From: CAUUJV01 sp963545565
GTDB lineage: Bacteria; Actinomycetota; Actinomycetes; Actinomycetales; Bifidobacteriaceae
Reading direction: 5' to 3'
NCBI GenBank assembly: GCA_963545565.1
Contig: CAUUJV010000001.1
Span: 124,001 to 188,000, forward strand
DNA length: 64,000 nt
This document shows, in pieces, positions 1 to 8,056 of the stretch. The position numbers and the translations under genes were made by a program. Position 1 is the stretch's first letter; every line of letters starts with the position of its first letter. The notes under the pieces were generated by a model. It worked only from the letters and a program-made list of their open reading frames with translations, ran no database searches and was not told the origin of the DNA.

Positions 1-1
1 A

Positions 2-682
2 GACAAGATTGAGGAGCTCATTAACCATGAGGTTCCAGTTATCGTAGAAAACGATGCGAACTGCGCTGGCTGGGGTGAATACGTGCATGGTGCAGGAACA
101 AACTCAACGAATATGGTTGCTTTAACTGTAGGAACTGGTCTTGGTGGAGCGATTATCATCAACGGACAGCTTTTCCGCGGCTCCTACGGTATGGCTGCTG
201 AACTTGGACACATGCCAATGGTTCCAGATGGGGATACTTGCGGCTGTGGTTTGCGTGGCTGTGCAGAACGTTACGCTTCTGGAAATGCGCTTGAGCGTTT
301 TGCTCGTTCTGCAATTCGTCGCCGTCCTCAAGATGCCGGTCGTTTGCTTGAACTCTGTGGTAGGGATATCGATGAGCTTAAGGGCAAGATGGTTTCCATT
401 GCCGCGCAGGAAGGCGACGTGCTTGGTCTCTATGCGTTTAACAAGATTGGTGAATGGCTAGGCCGTACTATGGCTGGTATCTCTTCTGTGCTTGATCCTG
501 ATCTTTTCGTTATCGGTGGCGGAGTAGTTGCCGTAGGCGATATTTTGCTCGATTCTGCTCGTGCTGCATATAGCCGTTTCCTTGAGGCGAGTGTATATCG
601 TCCTCATGCGGAAATCGTTGCAGCATCCGCCGGACAAGATGCTGGTTTGATTGGTGTAGCAAACTTGGCTCTTTTGAAGTAG
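2..682 (+). CDS. ROK-family glucokinase, 3' part (5' end outside window)
   Basis: ATP-dependent sugar kinase of the ROK family, most likely the cytoplasmic glucokinase that makes glucose 6-phosphate. The reading frame is open from base 2, so the N-terminus, with its ATP-binding loop, lies outside the window. The visible 226 residues begin with a VENDAN segment typical of the ROK sugar-binding region. The zinc-binding ROK signature follows, seen as TCGCGLRGCAE near base 240. Late in the protein FVIGGGVVAVGD matches the family's C-terminal glycine-rich stretch. The gene ends just before a strong hairpin with a T tract. Sugar specificity cannot be told from this part; another ROK hexokinase or a ROK regulator lacking its N-terminal HTH is possible, but the intact zinc motif and C-terminus favour a kinase. 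Confidence 0.85.
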   Translation, partial: DKIEELINHEVPVIVENDANCAGWGEYVHGAGTNSTNMVALTVGTGLGGAIIINGQLFRGSYGMAAELGHMPMVPDGDTCGCGLRGCAERYASGNALERFARSAIRRRPQDAGRLLELCGRDIDELKGKMVSIAAQEGDVLGLYAFNKIGEWLGRTMAGISSVLDPDLFVIGGGVVAVGDILLDSARAAYSRFLEASVYRPHAEIVAASAGQDAGLIGVANLALLK

Positions 683-698
683 CTGAAACGATACTCAT

Positions 699-740
699 GT
701 GGTGGAGGTTCACTTTGAACTCCACCACTTTTTATTTTTA
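699..740. terminator. Intrinsic terminator between convergent genes
   Basis: The arms GTGGTGGAG (699-707) and CTCCACCAC (720-728) pair perfectly. TTCA/TGAA can extend the stem past one bulged G. A T-rich tail follows. It ends the glucokinase transcript and could also stop the convergent gene ending at 764. Confidence 0.8.
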
Positions 741-763
741 CTCATCGCTTTGGTTAAACTGGA

Positions 764-1408
764 TTAGACTTGAGCTCCGTCATTATGCTGGTTAAAAGTT
801 GAATTACTTCGGTTTTTATGAGTTACAAATAAAGATCCGAATCCAAGAATTAAGAAAATAAAGCATAAAAACCCTGCAAATGAACGAGCAACTGGGATAA
901 AAATCGCGCACGCGAAAAGCACAAAGCCAATCAATATAAGTATGCCACTTGACGCAAGCAATTTAGAGTGAGAGCTCCATCCAGGGTCGCCGGGAGTAAA
1001 GTGATTATCTGCTTCATCAGCGTCTAACCATGAAACACGGTAATCATGCGGACCGGCTTGAAAATTATTGAAATTATTGAAACTATTAGATTTATTAGAA
1101 TCGTTGGATTTGTTGACAAAAACGTTATCTTTGAAATCTGAAATGTTCAAGCGAGCTTTCCGAACCGCTTCATGAGCTTCCTTCTCAGCATTACGCATGT
1201 TTTTGCGGTCTATCTTCTCTGCTTTACGCTTGAAACGCTTAGCGCTCAGTGATGAATCAACGTCGTGTAAATCACTTTCGTGCTCAGAAATAAACTGCTC
1301 CCAACTATCTGTATTACTTGAATTATGCGATGGGTCGCTTGTGGAATCCTGAGGGTCGCTATGTGAGTTGCTCTGTGCATCAAAGTTGGTATTCTTGTTC
1401 TCGGTCAT
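764..1408 (-). CDS. Conserved hypothetical membrane protein with two C-terminal helices
   Basis: Function not recognised. The 214-residue protein has a long hydrophilic N-terminal half rich in Ser, Asn and Asp, then a basic stretch with many Lys/Arg and Ala around residues 55-90 that could form a helix. A conserved-looking block (FTPGDPGW) precedes two adjacent hydrophobic segments near residues 150-195, and the tail is short and polar. Both termini therefore probably face the cytoplasm. It reads divergently from the acyltransferase gene at 1472, and the 63-base gap must hold both promoters. Small two-helix proteins like this are common in actinobacteria. No catalytic motif is visible. Confidence 0.6.
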   Translation of the reverse strand: MTENKNTNFDAQSNSHSDPQDSTSDPSHNSSNTDSWEQFISEHESDLHDVDSSLSAKRFKRKAEKIDRKNMRNAEKEAHEAVRKARLNISDFKDNVFVNKSNDSNKSNSFNNFNNFQAGPHDYRVSWLDADEADNHFTPGDPGWSSHSKLLASSGILILIGFVLFACAIFIPVARSFAGFLCFIFLILGFGSLFVTHKNRSNSTFNQHNDGAQV

Positions 1409-1471
1409 ATCAGTAACTTTACTGGTTATATGATGGAGTCTGAAACGTAATTTTGCGCTAAGGAGGAAACC

Positions 1472-2176
1472 GTGCTGTATTGGTTTTTCGTGAAGCTACT
1501 TGGACCTCTTGCGCGGAGCCGTTTTACTCCTACGGCGACTGGCACTGAAAATGTTCCGGCAGAAGGCGGTGCGATTATAGCGGCTAATCATCTTTCTGTA
1601 ATTGATGATGGCATTATTCCTATTACCTGTCCTCGCATGGTACATTTTATGGGCAAAAGTGAGTATTTCACTGGTAAAGGAATTAAAGGCGCATTTAAGA
1701 AGTGGTGGTTTACTTCTGTGGGCGTTTTCCCAGTGGATCGTTCTGGTGGCGGAAAGGCCGCAAGCGCAATGGCTACAGCCCGAAAAGTCATTGAGGATGG
1801 GCATCTGTTTGGAATTCATCCTGAAGGTACTCGCAGCCCAGATGGACGTCTTTATAAGGGGCGCACAGGTGCTGCCCGTCTTGCTTTGGAAACTGGCTGC
1901 CCAATTATTCCTGTGGGACTCATCGGAACTGATAAGGTGCAGAAACAGGGGCAGGTTATTCCTGATAAGGGTCATGTGGAAGCGAACTATGGCAAGCCAA
2001 TTATTCCGCAGATTCCAGAATCAGGCGAGATTACGCATGATGATATTCGCGCTCTTGCAGACCAGATTATGGTAGAAATTCAGAAGCTGAGCGGTCAAGA
2101 ATACGTAGATATGTATGCTCAGGATCGTAAAAAAGAGATTGCCGAGCAAAAGCTTGCAGAGCAAGAAAAGGCTTAA
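1472..2176 (+). CDS. 1-acyl-sn-glycerol-3-phosphate acyltransferase (PlsC-like)
   Basis: Membrane-associated acyltransferase expected to move a fatty acyl chain from acyl-ACP or acyl-CoA to lysophosphatidic acid, making phosphatidic acid for phospholipid synthesis. The catalytic HX4D motif is present (NHLSVID, His40 and Asp45), as is the substrate-binding EGTR motif (residues 118-121). The segment from 140 ending in PIIPVGL fits motif IV. At 234 residues it has the usual length. The start is GTG at 1472, chosen because AGGAGG at 1461-1466 lies 5 bases upstream. The last 30 residues are charged (Lys, Glu, Gln) and probably cytoplasmic. CdsA at 57961 would use its product. A lyso-ornithine or other lysophospholipid acceptor cannot be excluded. 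Confidence 0.88.
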   Translation: MLYWFFVKLLGPLARSRFTPTATGTENVPAEGGAIIAANHLSVIDDGIIPITCPRMVHFMGKSEYFTGKGIKGAFKKWWFTSVGVFPVDRSGGGKAASAMATARKVIEDGHLFGIHPEGTRSPDGRLYKGRTGAARLALETGCPIIPVGLIGTDKVQKQGQVIPDKGHVEANYGKPIIPQIPESGEITHDDIRALADQIMVEIQKLSGQEYVDMYAQDRKKEIAEQKLAEQEKA

Positions 2177-2242
2177 GAACTTTTTAGAAAGGCTGAAAAT
2201 CTTTAGAGCCTAAAAAATTTAGAGAACCTAAAATTAGAAGAT

Positions 2243-4345
2243 TTAGTCGGAGAATAGTGTCTTATTCGTTGGGACGAGTGTAACGACCCGTGCCTGAGAA
2301 TCGGATGTAACTACTGAGACTTGTGTTCCTGCCTCGATAGATTGCGATGCAACTTTACTGCCAGTTTTATTGCCGCGGTCAATCTTTACTTCAAAACCGA
2401 GCTTCGTAAGCTTATTCTTCGCCTCAGTCAGAGTCATTCCAGTGACATCAGGCATTGTGATTGTTTTTGGCCCCTTCGAAATAACTACTTGGACTTTGTC
2501 TTTCCAATGCAGCTGAGCTCCAGCCTCCTCAGAAGCTGAAATTACTTTACCTTTAGCAACTGTGCTTGAATACTTTTCAACATAGGTTACATCGAGATAG
2601 GCGAGTTTAAGCATCTTGGCTGCCTTTGCCTTACTCAATCCCACGATACTTGGCATAGCAACGGGTTGGTATCCCTTGGAAAGTGCAATGGTTACGCGTT
2701 GGTTATGTTTCATTTTTGTGCCAGGACTTGGGGAAATACTGATTAAAGAGTTTTCCGGAACTGTGAGAGAATACTCGTCGTTCTTTGTGTCGTGGTAAAT
2801 ATTCGTAAAGCCTGCTTTCTCCAATGCAGTGAGCGGGTGCTTACCTTGTGAAGTTGAGTAGTTCAAAATATTTTTAGGAATAACGGCCTTTTGAACCCCC
2901 AAAGACACGACGATTCTAAGCTTTCCGTCATGCTTACTGATATGTGATCCAACTGTGCGAGGCGTAGTAGAAACTATTTTCCCTTTTGCTACAGAATCAC
3001 TGTACTGGTGAGTGACGGTATAAGGAATTGATGAAACTTCAAGGGTGCTTTTATAGGCTTTCCAAGAAGCATTAGTGAGTGTACACGACTTTGATTCGTT
3101 TGTGCAGGAAATATCTGTTGCGCTAGGAAGTGTGTAGTAGCTCCCGGGGCCACGTGTTATCCACCATGTTGCTGCGCCAAGTATTGCCAGAATAAGAGCT
3201 ACTACCACTGTGATAATTGTGGTTGTGTGAGTCCAGTGAAGTGTCTTTCGTAATCGAGCGGTATTACTGTTAGCTCTATCCTGAGGGTTAGCATGAGCTC
3301 TTTGTGTGTCTAATGTTTGAGCAGAAAATTGAGATGACCGAGATGCACGAACGACTGGAGCAGTAGCACTGTTTGAAGATCGCATAGTACGAGTGGAGCT
3401 GAAAACATTATTTCCACCCCGCCCTGTTAAATCAGCATTCTCACTCACGCAAGCATTAAGCTCTTGAGCTGTTAAAGACTGCATAATTGCGTTGAATTGC
3501 GTTAACGCATCTGCTGCATTATTTGGGCGTTCATTCATATCTCGACGAGTTAGTCGAGCGATGAAATTACTAAAAGTCGGTGCAATAGATGAATCTATGC
3601 TATGCAGTTCAGGAACCTCTTCATGAACATGCTTAAAAACTACAGTAACGGGGTTGTCTGCTGCGAATGGAGTAGTGCCGCACATCATTTCCCATGCCAT
3701 CATCCCCACGGCGTATAAGTCTGTCTGAGGTCCAGAAATATTATTTTCAATCATTTCTGGAGCGAGGTAAGACGCAGTTCCAAGAAGCATCCCTGTGGTA
3801 GAGAGAGTCTCTTGGGAAGTAGCTTTTGCTAGACCAAAATCTGTAATCTGAACACGTCCACGATCAGAAATCATGATGTTTTCAGGTTTAATATCGCGGT
3901 GAATAACGTTGACATTGTGTGCAGCAGCAAGTCCATCAAGCACTTCAACAATAATTTTCGCCGTTTCAAGAGCGCTGTAACGGCCATGCTTATTCATTTC
4001 ATCACGTAGCGTTGTGCCATGCACAAAATCCATTACGAGATAACTACGTCCACGAAATTCGCCAGTATCGTGCACTGAAACAACGTGAATATTATGAACA
4101 GCGGCAGCAGAGCGAGCCTCACGATGGAAGCGTTCGATAAACTTTTCTCGCTGCGGCCCCTGAGCCAGTACTGAATGCATAAGTTTAAGAGCAACAGTTT
4201 TTCCACTGTGAATATCCTGCGCTTCGTAAACCGAAGCCATACCGCCCTCAGCTACTTTGCGAAGAACTCGATACTTTCTGTCGACAACCTGACCAACGGG
4301 ACTTGTATCGGAGGAAGTATTTGGCGGAATTGGGGGCTCAGTCAC
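2243..4345 (-). CDS. Transmembrane Ser/Thr protein kinase with PASTA domains
   Basis: Receptor-like eukaryotic-type kinase that phosphorylates Ser/Thr on cell-wall and division proteins; its extracellular PASTA repeats bind muropeptide or lipid II. The 700-residue protein has a kinase domain at about 25-290: a Gly-rich loop at 32-40, Lys54 in VALKLMH, the catalytic loop HRDIKPENIM (149-158) and DFG at 169-171. A polar juxtamembrane linker and one transmembrane helix (about 375-396) follow, then about four PASTA-like repeats to residue 692; the first is divergent. The start is GTG, overlapping the stop of the upstream polyprenyl synthase by four bases (GTGA), which suggests translational coupling. 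Coupling to a prenyl synthase fits a role in sensing lipid-linked wall precursors, but that is inference. Confidence 0.93.
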   Translation of the reverse strand: MTEPPIPPNTSSDTSPVGQVVDRKYRVLRKVAEGGMASVYEAQDIHSGKTVALKLMHSVLAQGPQREKFIERFHREARSAAAVHNIHVVSVHDTGEFRGRSYLVMDFVHGTTLRDEMNKHGRYSALETAKIIVEVLDGLAAAHNVNVIHRDIKPENIMISDRGRVQITDFGLAKATSQETLSTTGMLLGTASYLAPEMIENNISGPQTDLYAVGMMAWEMMCGTTPFAADNPVTVVFKHVHEEVPELHSIDSSIAPTFSNFIARLTRRDMNERPNNAADALTQFNAIMQSLTAQELNACVSENADLTGRGGNNVFSSTRTMRSSNSATAPVVRASRSSQFSAQTLDTQRAHANPQDRANSNTARLRKTLHWTHTTTIITVVVALILAILGAATWWITRGPGSYYTLPSATDISCTNESKSCTLTNASWKAYKSTLEVSSIPYTVTHQYSDSVAKGKIVSTTPRTVGSHISKHDGKLRIVVSLGVQKAVIPKNILNYSTSQGKHPLTALEKAGFTNIYHDTKNDEYSLTVPENSLISISPSPGTKMKHNQRVTIALSKGYQPVAMPSIVGLSKAKAAKMLKLAYLDVTYVEKYSSTVAKGKVISASEEAGAQLHWKDKVQVVISKGPKTITMPDVTGMTLTEAKNKLTKLGFEVKIDRGNKTGSKVASQSIEAGTQVSVVTSDSQARVVTLVPTNKTLFSD

Positions 4346-5478
4346 TTCACAACCTCAGGAACAAAAAGTTTGCATATCGCGAGTACGTCTTCAATTGTAT
4401 CTGAAGACAACCCTACATTGCGCAGGCCTTCAACCAGAATATTTTGAGATTCTTCCCATAGAGTAGCAATGCGTTTACGGGTTTTTTCTACGGCGCCACT
4501 TGACTTCATAAGGGATATAGTCGCTAGAACAGAATCTTCCTTCGTGCGCTCTGAATCATTTTCATGGCTATATAATGCCGTCAGCCATGAATTCTCCTTC
4601 TTATTCTCCGTGGTATTTATAAGCCGAAGAGTATCTGCTAAAAGAACAGTCCGCTTTCCTTCGCGCACATCGCCGCCTAGAGGTTTGCCTGTTTGAGTTT
4701 CAGTAGGGCACACATCAATCAGGTCGTCGTGGAGTTGGAAAGCGATACCGAGAGGTATACCAACTTTCAAGGAAAGCTGATGCGCGTCTTGTGGCGAAAA
4801 GCCGCCTAAAAGTAATCCAATCTCTAAAGGAGCAATGGTTGTATAGCTTGCGGTTTTCCAGCGGTATACGTCTAAAGCAGATTTTTCGATGAGATCTGGA
4901 CTATTTAAGTCGACGAGTTCCATACCAATATCCATTACTTGGCCGATGCTAACTTCTTTCTGCATTCTTAGGAAAGTGGATATTAGCTCGTCTTTGCTAT
5001 TAAGATTTCGCACCGCCTCATGTAATACAGAAATACTAGCAGTCGCCAGAATATCTCCAAGCATAATTCCTAAACCCCACGCTTGAGAATCCGCATCAGA
5101 ATTTTCAGAATGGGTGAGTGCTGCCTCGATTGCCTTATGAGCTGAAGGTTTTCCACGACGTAACTCAGAGTTATCAATAATGTCATCATGAACGAGTGCT
5201 GCAGTTTGGAAAATTTCAACTGCGCATGCGCAATCTAACGCGATATTCGAAAAAGCGTTTGATGAAATGATTGCGCTGTTATTATTATGCAAAGCTAATG
5301 CTTCAGCGACTTTTAGAAGCAGAAGAGCACGTAAACGTTTGCCGCCGTGGCTGGAATTAATAGCCTGCTGGGAAACAACAGTTGCAAATTGTGAAGCATC
5401 ACTTGGCAGATTGAGCATGCTATGTCTTGCTACAAGCTCATCAATACGACTGTCAATATCTTCACGCGTAAAACTCAC
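4342..5478 (-). CDS. Polyprenyl diphosphate synthase (trans-isoprenyl synthase family)
   Basis: Condenses isopentenyl diphosphate with allylic diphosphates to give a longer prenyl diphosphate, probably geranylgeranyl or a medium-chain product. The 378-residue protein carries GGKRLR (45-50), the first Asp-rich motif DDIID (98-102), KT at 208-209 and the second Asp-rich motif DDLID (251-255). These are all the Mg-diphosphate ligands of the family. Chain length cannot be read reliably by eye. The GTG start has a GGAGG sequence only one or two bases upstream, which is unusually close, but no other in-frame start occurs before Met21. It is the first gene of a two-gene unit with the PASTA kinase and diverges from the DUF4192 gene. 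Confidence 0.9.
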   Translation of the reverse strand: MSFTREDIDSRIDELVARHSMLNLPSDASQFATVVSQQAINSSHGGKRLRALLLLKVAEALALHNNNSAIISSNAFSNIALDCACAVEIFQTAALVHDDIIDNSELRRGKPSAHKAIEAALTHSENSDADSQAWGLGIMLGDILATASISVLHEAVRNLNSKDELISTFLRMQKEVSIGQVMDIGMELVDLNSPDLIEKSALDVYRWKTASYTTIAPLEIGLLLGGFSPQDAHQLSLKVGIPLGIAFQLHDDLIDVCPTETQTGKPLGGDVREGKRTVLLADTLRLINTTENKKENSWLTALYSHENDSERTKEDSVLATISLMKSSGAVEKTRKRIATLWEESQNILVEGLRNVGLSSDTIEDVLAICKLFVPEVVK

Positions 5479-5557
5479 ACCTCCATACTAAAGCGAGCTG
5501 CACACTAATCGAAAGTAGAAGAAAATAATTAACCGTCACGATTGTTTTCGTTTGACG

Positions 5558-5566
5558 TTATCCACA
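5558..5566 (+). other. Perfect DnaA-box nonamer
   Basis: TTATCCACA, the strict DnaA consensus, lies in the AT-rich divergent region between the polyprenyl synthase and the DUF4192 gene. A single box can arise by chance, so function is not implied. Confidence 0.35.
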
Positions 5567-5656
5567 TTCGACCACATCACTAAATTTTTGCTGATTTTGC
5601 GAAAAACTACATGCATTCTTGAAAGAAGTATCACTCTAAAATTTCAAGGAGAAGAG

Positions 5657-6370
5657 ATGAAGAACGCTGATTCATGGGAAATTGATACATCCGATATCAA
5701 CCGTAGCGGTATTTCTAAAAGCGATGTAGGCAAGCTTTATCTGGGATGTAAAAGTTTGATTGAGAAGGGGGAATACAAGCGTATACGTGATGCAATCATT
5801 GAGGACAGAAAAGAGCGTGGAATAAAAATTTCAGACGAACAATGGTTTACTGTTCCTCTAACTCACTGGGTAAAAACAATAAATAATTCATCGGTTGAAA
5901 TCACACCACGTGACTTATTGTGCCTTATGGTAGGAATTAGCGATAATCTTGCTTTGCGAGATGCTCTTGTCATCTCAATTTTATCAGTATGCACTGTTAA
6001 TCAGCTTGTTGGATTGACAACTCATCCACATAGAGAAACGAGCGTAGAACTTATTTGTAATGCGCTCGAACCAGCTTTTAGAGATAAAAATGTAGATCCT
6101 CGAACGACTGAATCTGCAAGGGCAGCCGTATTGATAACTGTTTTGACGTGGGTCTGTCTGCCCAAAACAGACCTGATTTACACCATACAGCCGCTGGCGA
6201 TGCTTGCGTATATTGCTTGGTGGCAAGGAAAAGCTGAACGGAGTGTTGATTTGGGTGAGTGTGCCTTGCGTATTGACCCACAATGCTGTTTAGCAAAGAT
6301 TACGGTGGCTGCTTCTCAAATCGGTATCAAACCAGCATGGTTGAATTATTCTGAGCGCGATAATGATTGA
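5657..6370 (+). CDS. DUF4192-like protein
   Basis: Function unknown. The 237-residue soluble protein resembles the actinobacterial DUF4192 family in its C-terminal half: a stretch ending in YIAWWQGKAERSVDLGE, then ALRIDPQCCLA, matches the family pattern of an Ala/Trp-rich helix followed by an aged tetratricopeptide-like segment. The N-terminal third is polar and looks lineage-specific. I chose ATG 5657 rather than an upstream in-frame codon at 5552 because AAGGAG at 5647-5652 is well placed, and the added residues would run through promoter-like sequence. It sits just upstream of rpoD in the same direction, with about 100 bases between them. A family assignment by memory of short patterns is moderate evidence. 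Confidence 0.6.
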   Translation: MKNADSWEIDTSDINRSGISKSDVGKLYLGCKSLIEKGEYKRIRDAIIEDRKERGIKISDEQWFTVPLTHWVKTINNSSVEITPRDLLCLMVGISDNLALRDALVISILSVCTVNQLVGLTTHPHRETSVELICNALEPAFRDKNVDPRTTESARAAVLITVLTWVCLPKTDLIYTIQPLAMLAYIAWWQGKAERSVDLGECALRIDPQCCLAKITVAASQIGIKPAWLNYSERDND

Positions 6371-6472
6371 CACGATTGGGAATAATCGTCGGGTTCACAT
6401 GGTTGACTGATTAGAAGTACTTGCGCTTGCCATAAGTATGCTCATTTTCGGCAAGAAATAAATCAGGAGGAC

Positions 6473-7936
6473 ATGTTGGCCGCTGAAAAGACCACTACGC
6501 GTAAAACTACAGCGTCAAAATCAACGAAGCGAACTACCACAAAGAAGGCGTTAGAAGCTCCTGTTGAGATGGAAGAAGTTGGAGCGGCAGAAGTCGAAAA
6601 GACTGTGGTTGAGGAGACCAAGGTTAAGAAAACTCGTAAGTCTGCAGCAAAGAAAGCCAGTTCAAGGGCGGCAAAGGCTCAAAATACAGATACTACTCAA
6701 GCGAAGCGCGGTCGTAAGAAGGCGGCTGAAGTTCCAGAAGAAAACGAAGATATCGAGGATACTAGCACTGAGGGCCCTTCAGAAGGCTTCGACGATCTTG
6801 TAGAACTCGATGAAAATGGTGAACCGATTATCGACTCTTCAGACGTTGATGATGAGATTCCTGAGGAGACTGAGGAACCTGAGCCGGAAGATGATGAAGA
6901 AGAAGAGCAGGCTAAGCCTGGAGTTCCTAAGGAAAAAGGTGCTTTCATTGTTTCAGATAAGGACGATGATGATAACCTAACTCCAGCTGGAAACCCGAAG
7001 CGACGCGTTATTACTACCGGTGCTACAGCAGATCCTGTTAAGGATTATTTGAAGCAGATTGGTAGGGTAAGTCTTCTAAATGCAGAGCAGGAAGTTGATT
7101 TATCCGAACGTATCGAGGCTGGTTTATATGCACAGCATATTCTTGATACAGAGGGTGAATCTCTTGATTTTAAACGCCGTCGTGAGCTTAAATGGGCAGC
7201 GAACGATGGTAAAAAAGCAAAAGACCATTTGCTTGAAGCTAATTTACGCTTAGTTGTTTCTCTTGCTAAACGCTATACCGGTCGTGGCATGCTCTTCTTG
7301 GATCTCATTCAGGAGGGCAACTTAGGCTTGATTCGTGCGGTAGAAAAGTTCGACTGGAAAAAAGGCTTTAAGTTTTCAACCTATGCAACATGGTGGATTC
7401 GTCAGGCCATTACTCGTGCAATGGCAGATCAGGCACGTACTATTCGCGTTCCAGTTCATATGGTTGAAGTTATTAACAAACTTTCGCGTGTACAGCGTCA
7501 GATGCTTCAGGATCTTGGACGTGAGCCTACTCCAGACGAGTTAGCACGCGAACTTGATATGCCAGTGGAGAAGGTTCAGGAAGTTCAAAAGTACGGGCGT
7601 GAGCCTATATCCCTTCACACCCCATTAGGTGAAGATGGCGATTCAGAGTTTGGTGATTTAATTGAAGATACCGATGCTATTGCTCCTTCTGATGCAGTTG
7701 CATTCTCTCTTCTGCAAGAGCAGTTTAAGCAGGTACTTGAAACTCTGAGTCCTCGCGAAGCTGGTGTTATTAAGATGCGTTATGGTCTTGAAGATGGTCA
7801 GCCAAAAACTCTCGATGACATTGGACATGTGTATGGCGTTACTCGTGAACGAATTCGCCAAATCGAGTCAAAGACCATGTCTAAGCTGCGTCATCCTTCG
7901 CGCTCACAGACCTTGCGAGACTTCCTTGATCAGTAG
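6473..7936 (+). CDS. rpoD: Primary RNA polymerase sigma factor (RpoD/SigA/HrdB)
   Basis: Housekeeping sigma factor that directs RNA polymerase to -10/-35 promoters. The 487-residue protein has a low-complexity N-terminal extension: Lys/Thr-rich to about residue 85, then strongly acidic to about 165. Region 1.2 is at 185-217 and region 2 at 250-320, including DLIQEGNLGLIRAVEKFDW and the YATWWIRQAI segment that binds and melts the -10 element. Region 3 is at 325-400 and region 4.2 at 447-467 (DIGHVYGVTRERIRQIE), which reads the -35. This completeness marks a group 1 factor. AGGAGG at 6465-6470 is only two bases before ATG; a TTG one codon later would be better spaced, so the exact start is open. 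A GC hairpin follows at 8012. Confidence 0.97.
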   Translation: MLAAEKTTTRKTTASKSTKRTTTKKALEAPVEMEEVGAAEVEKTVVEETKVKKTRKSAAKKASSRAAKAQNTDTTQAKRGRKKAAEVPEENEDIEDTSTEGPSEGFDDLVELDENGEPIIDSSDVDDEIPEETEEPEPEDDEEEEQAKPGVPKEKGAFIVSDKDDDDNLTPAGNPKRRVITTGATADPVKDYLKQIGRVSLLNAEQEVDLSERIEAGLYAQHILDTEGESLDFKRRRELKWAANDGKKAKDHLLEANLRLVVSLAKRYTGRGMLFLDLIQEGNLGLIRAVEKFDWKKGFKFSTYATWWIRQAITRAMADQARTIRVPVHMVEVINKLSRVQRQMLQDLGREPTPDELARELDMPVEKVQEVQKYGREPISLHTPLGEDGDSEFGDLIEDTDAIAPSDAVAFSLLQEQFKQVLETLSPREAGVIKMRYGLEDGQPKTLDDIGHVYGVTRERIRQIESKTMSKLRHPSRSQTLRDFLDQ

Positions 7937-8011
7937 TATCCAATATCTGTAGTATCAACGGTCTAATAACCGTAAAACAGAGAATAAATATATATCGTCA
8001 TGTGAAACAAC

Positions 8012-8033
8012 AGCCCGCAATAGCGGGCTTCGT
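8012..8033 (+). terminator. GC-rich hairpin between rpoD and parE
   Basis: AGCCCGC (8012-8018) and GCGGGCT (8023-8029) form a tight seven-pair stem with a four-base loop. The T tail is short (TTCGTTGT), so it may terminate only partly. It lies just before the parE start and could act as an attenuator. Confidence 0.55.
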
Positions 8034-8056
8034 TGTGAGAAAGGCGTTTGAAATTT

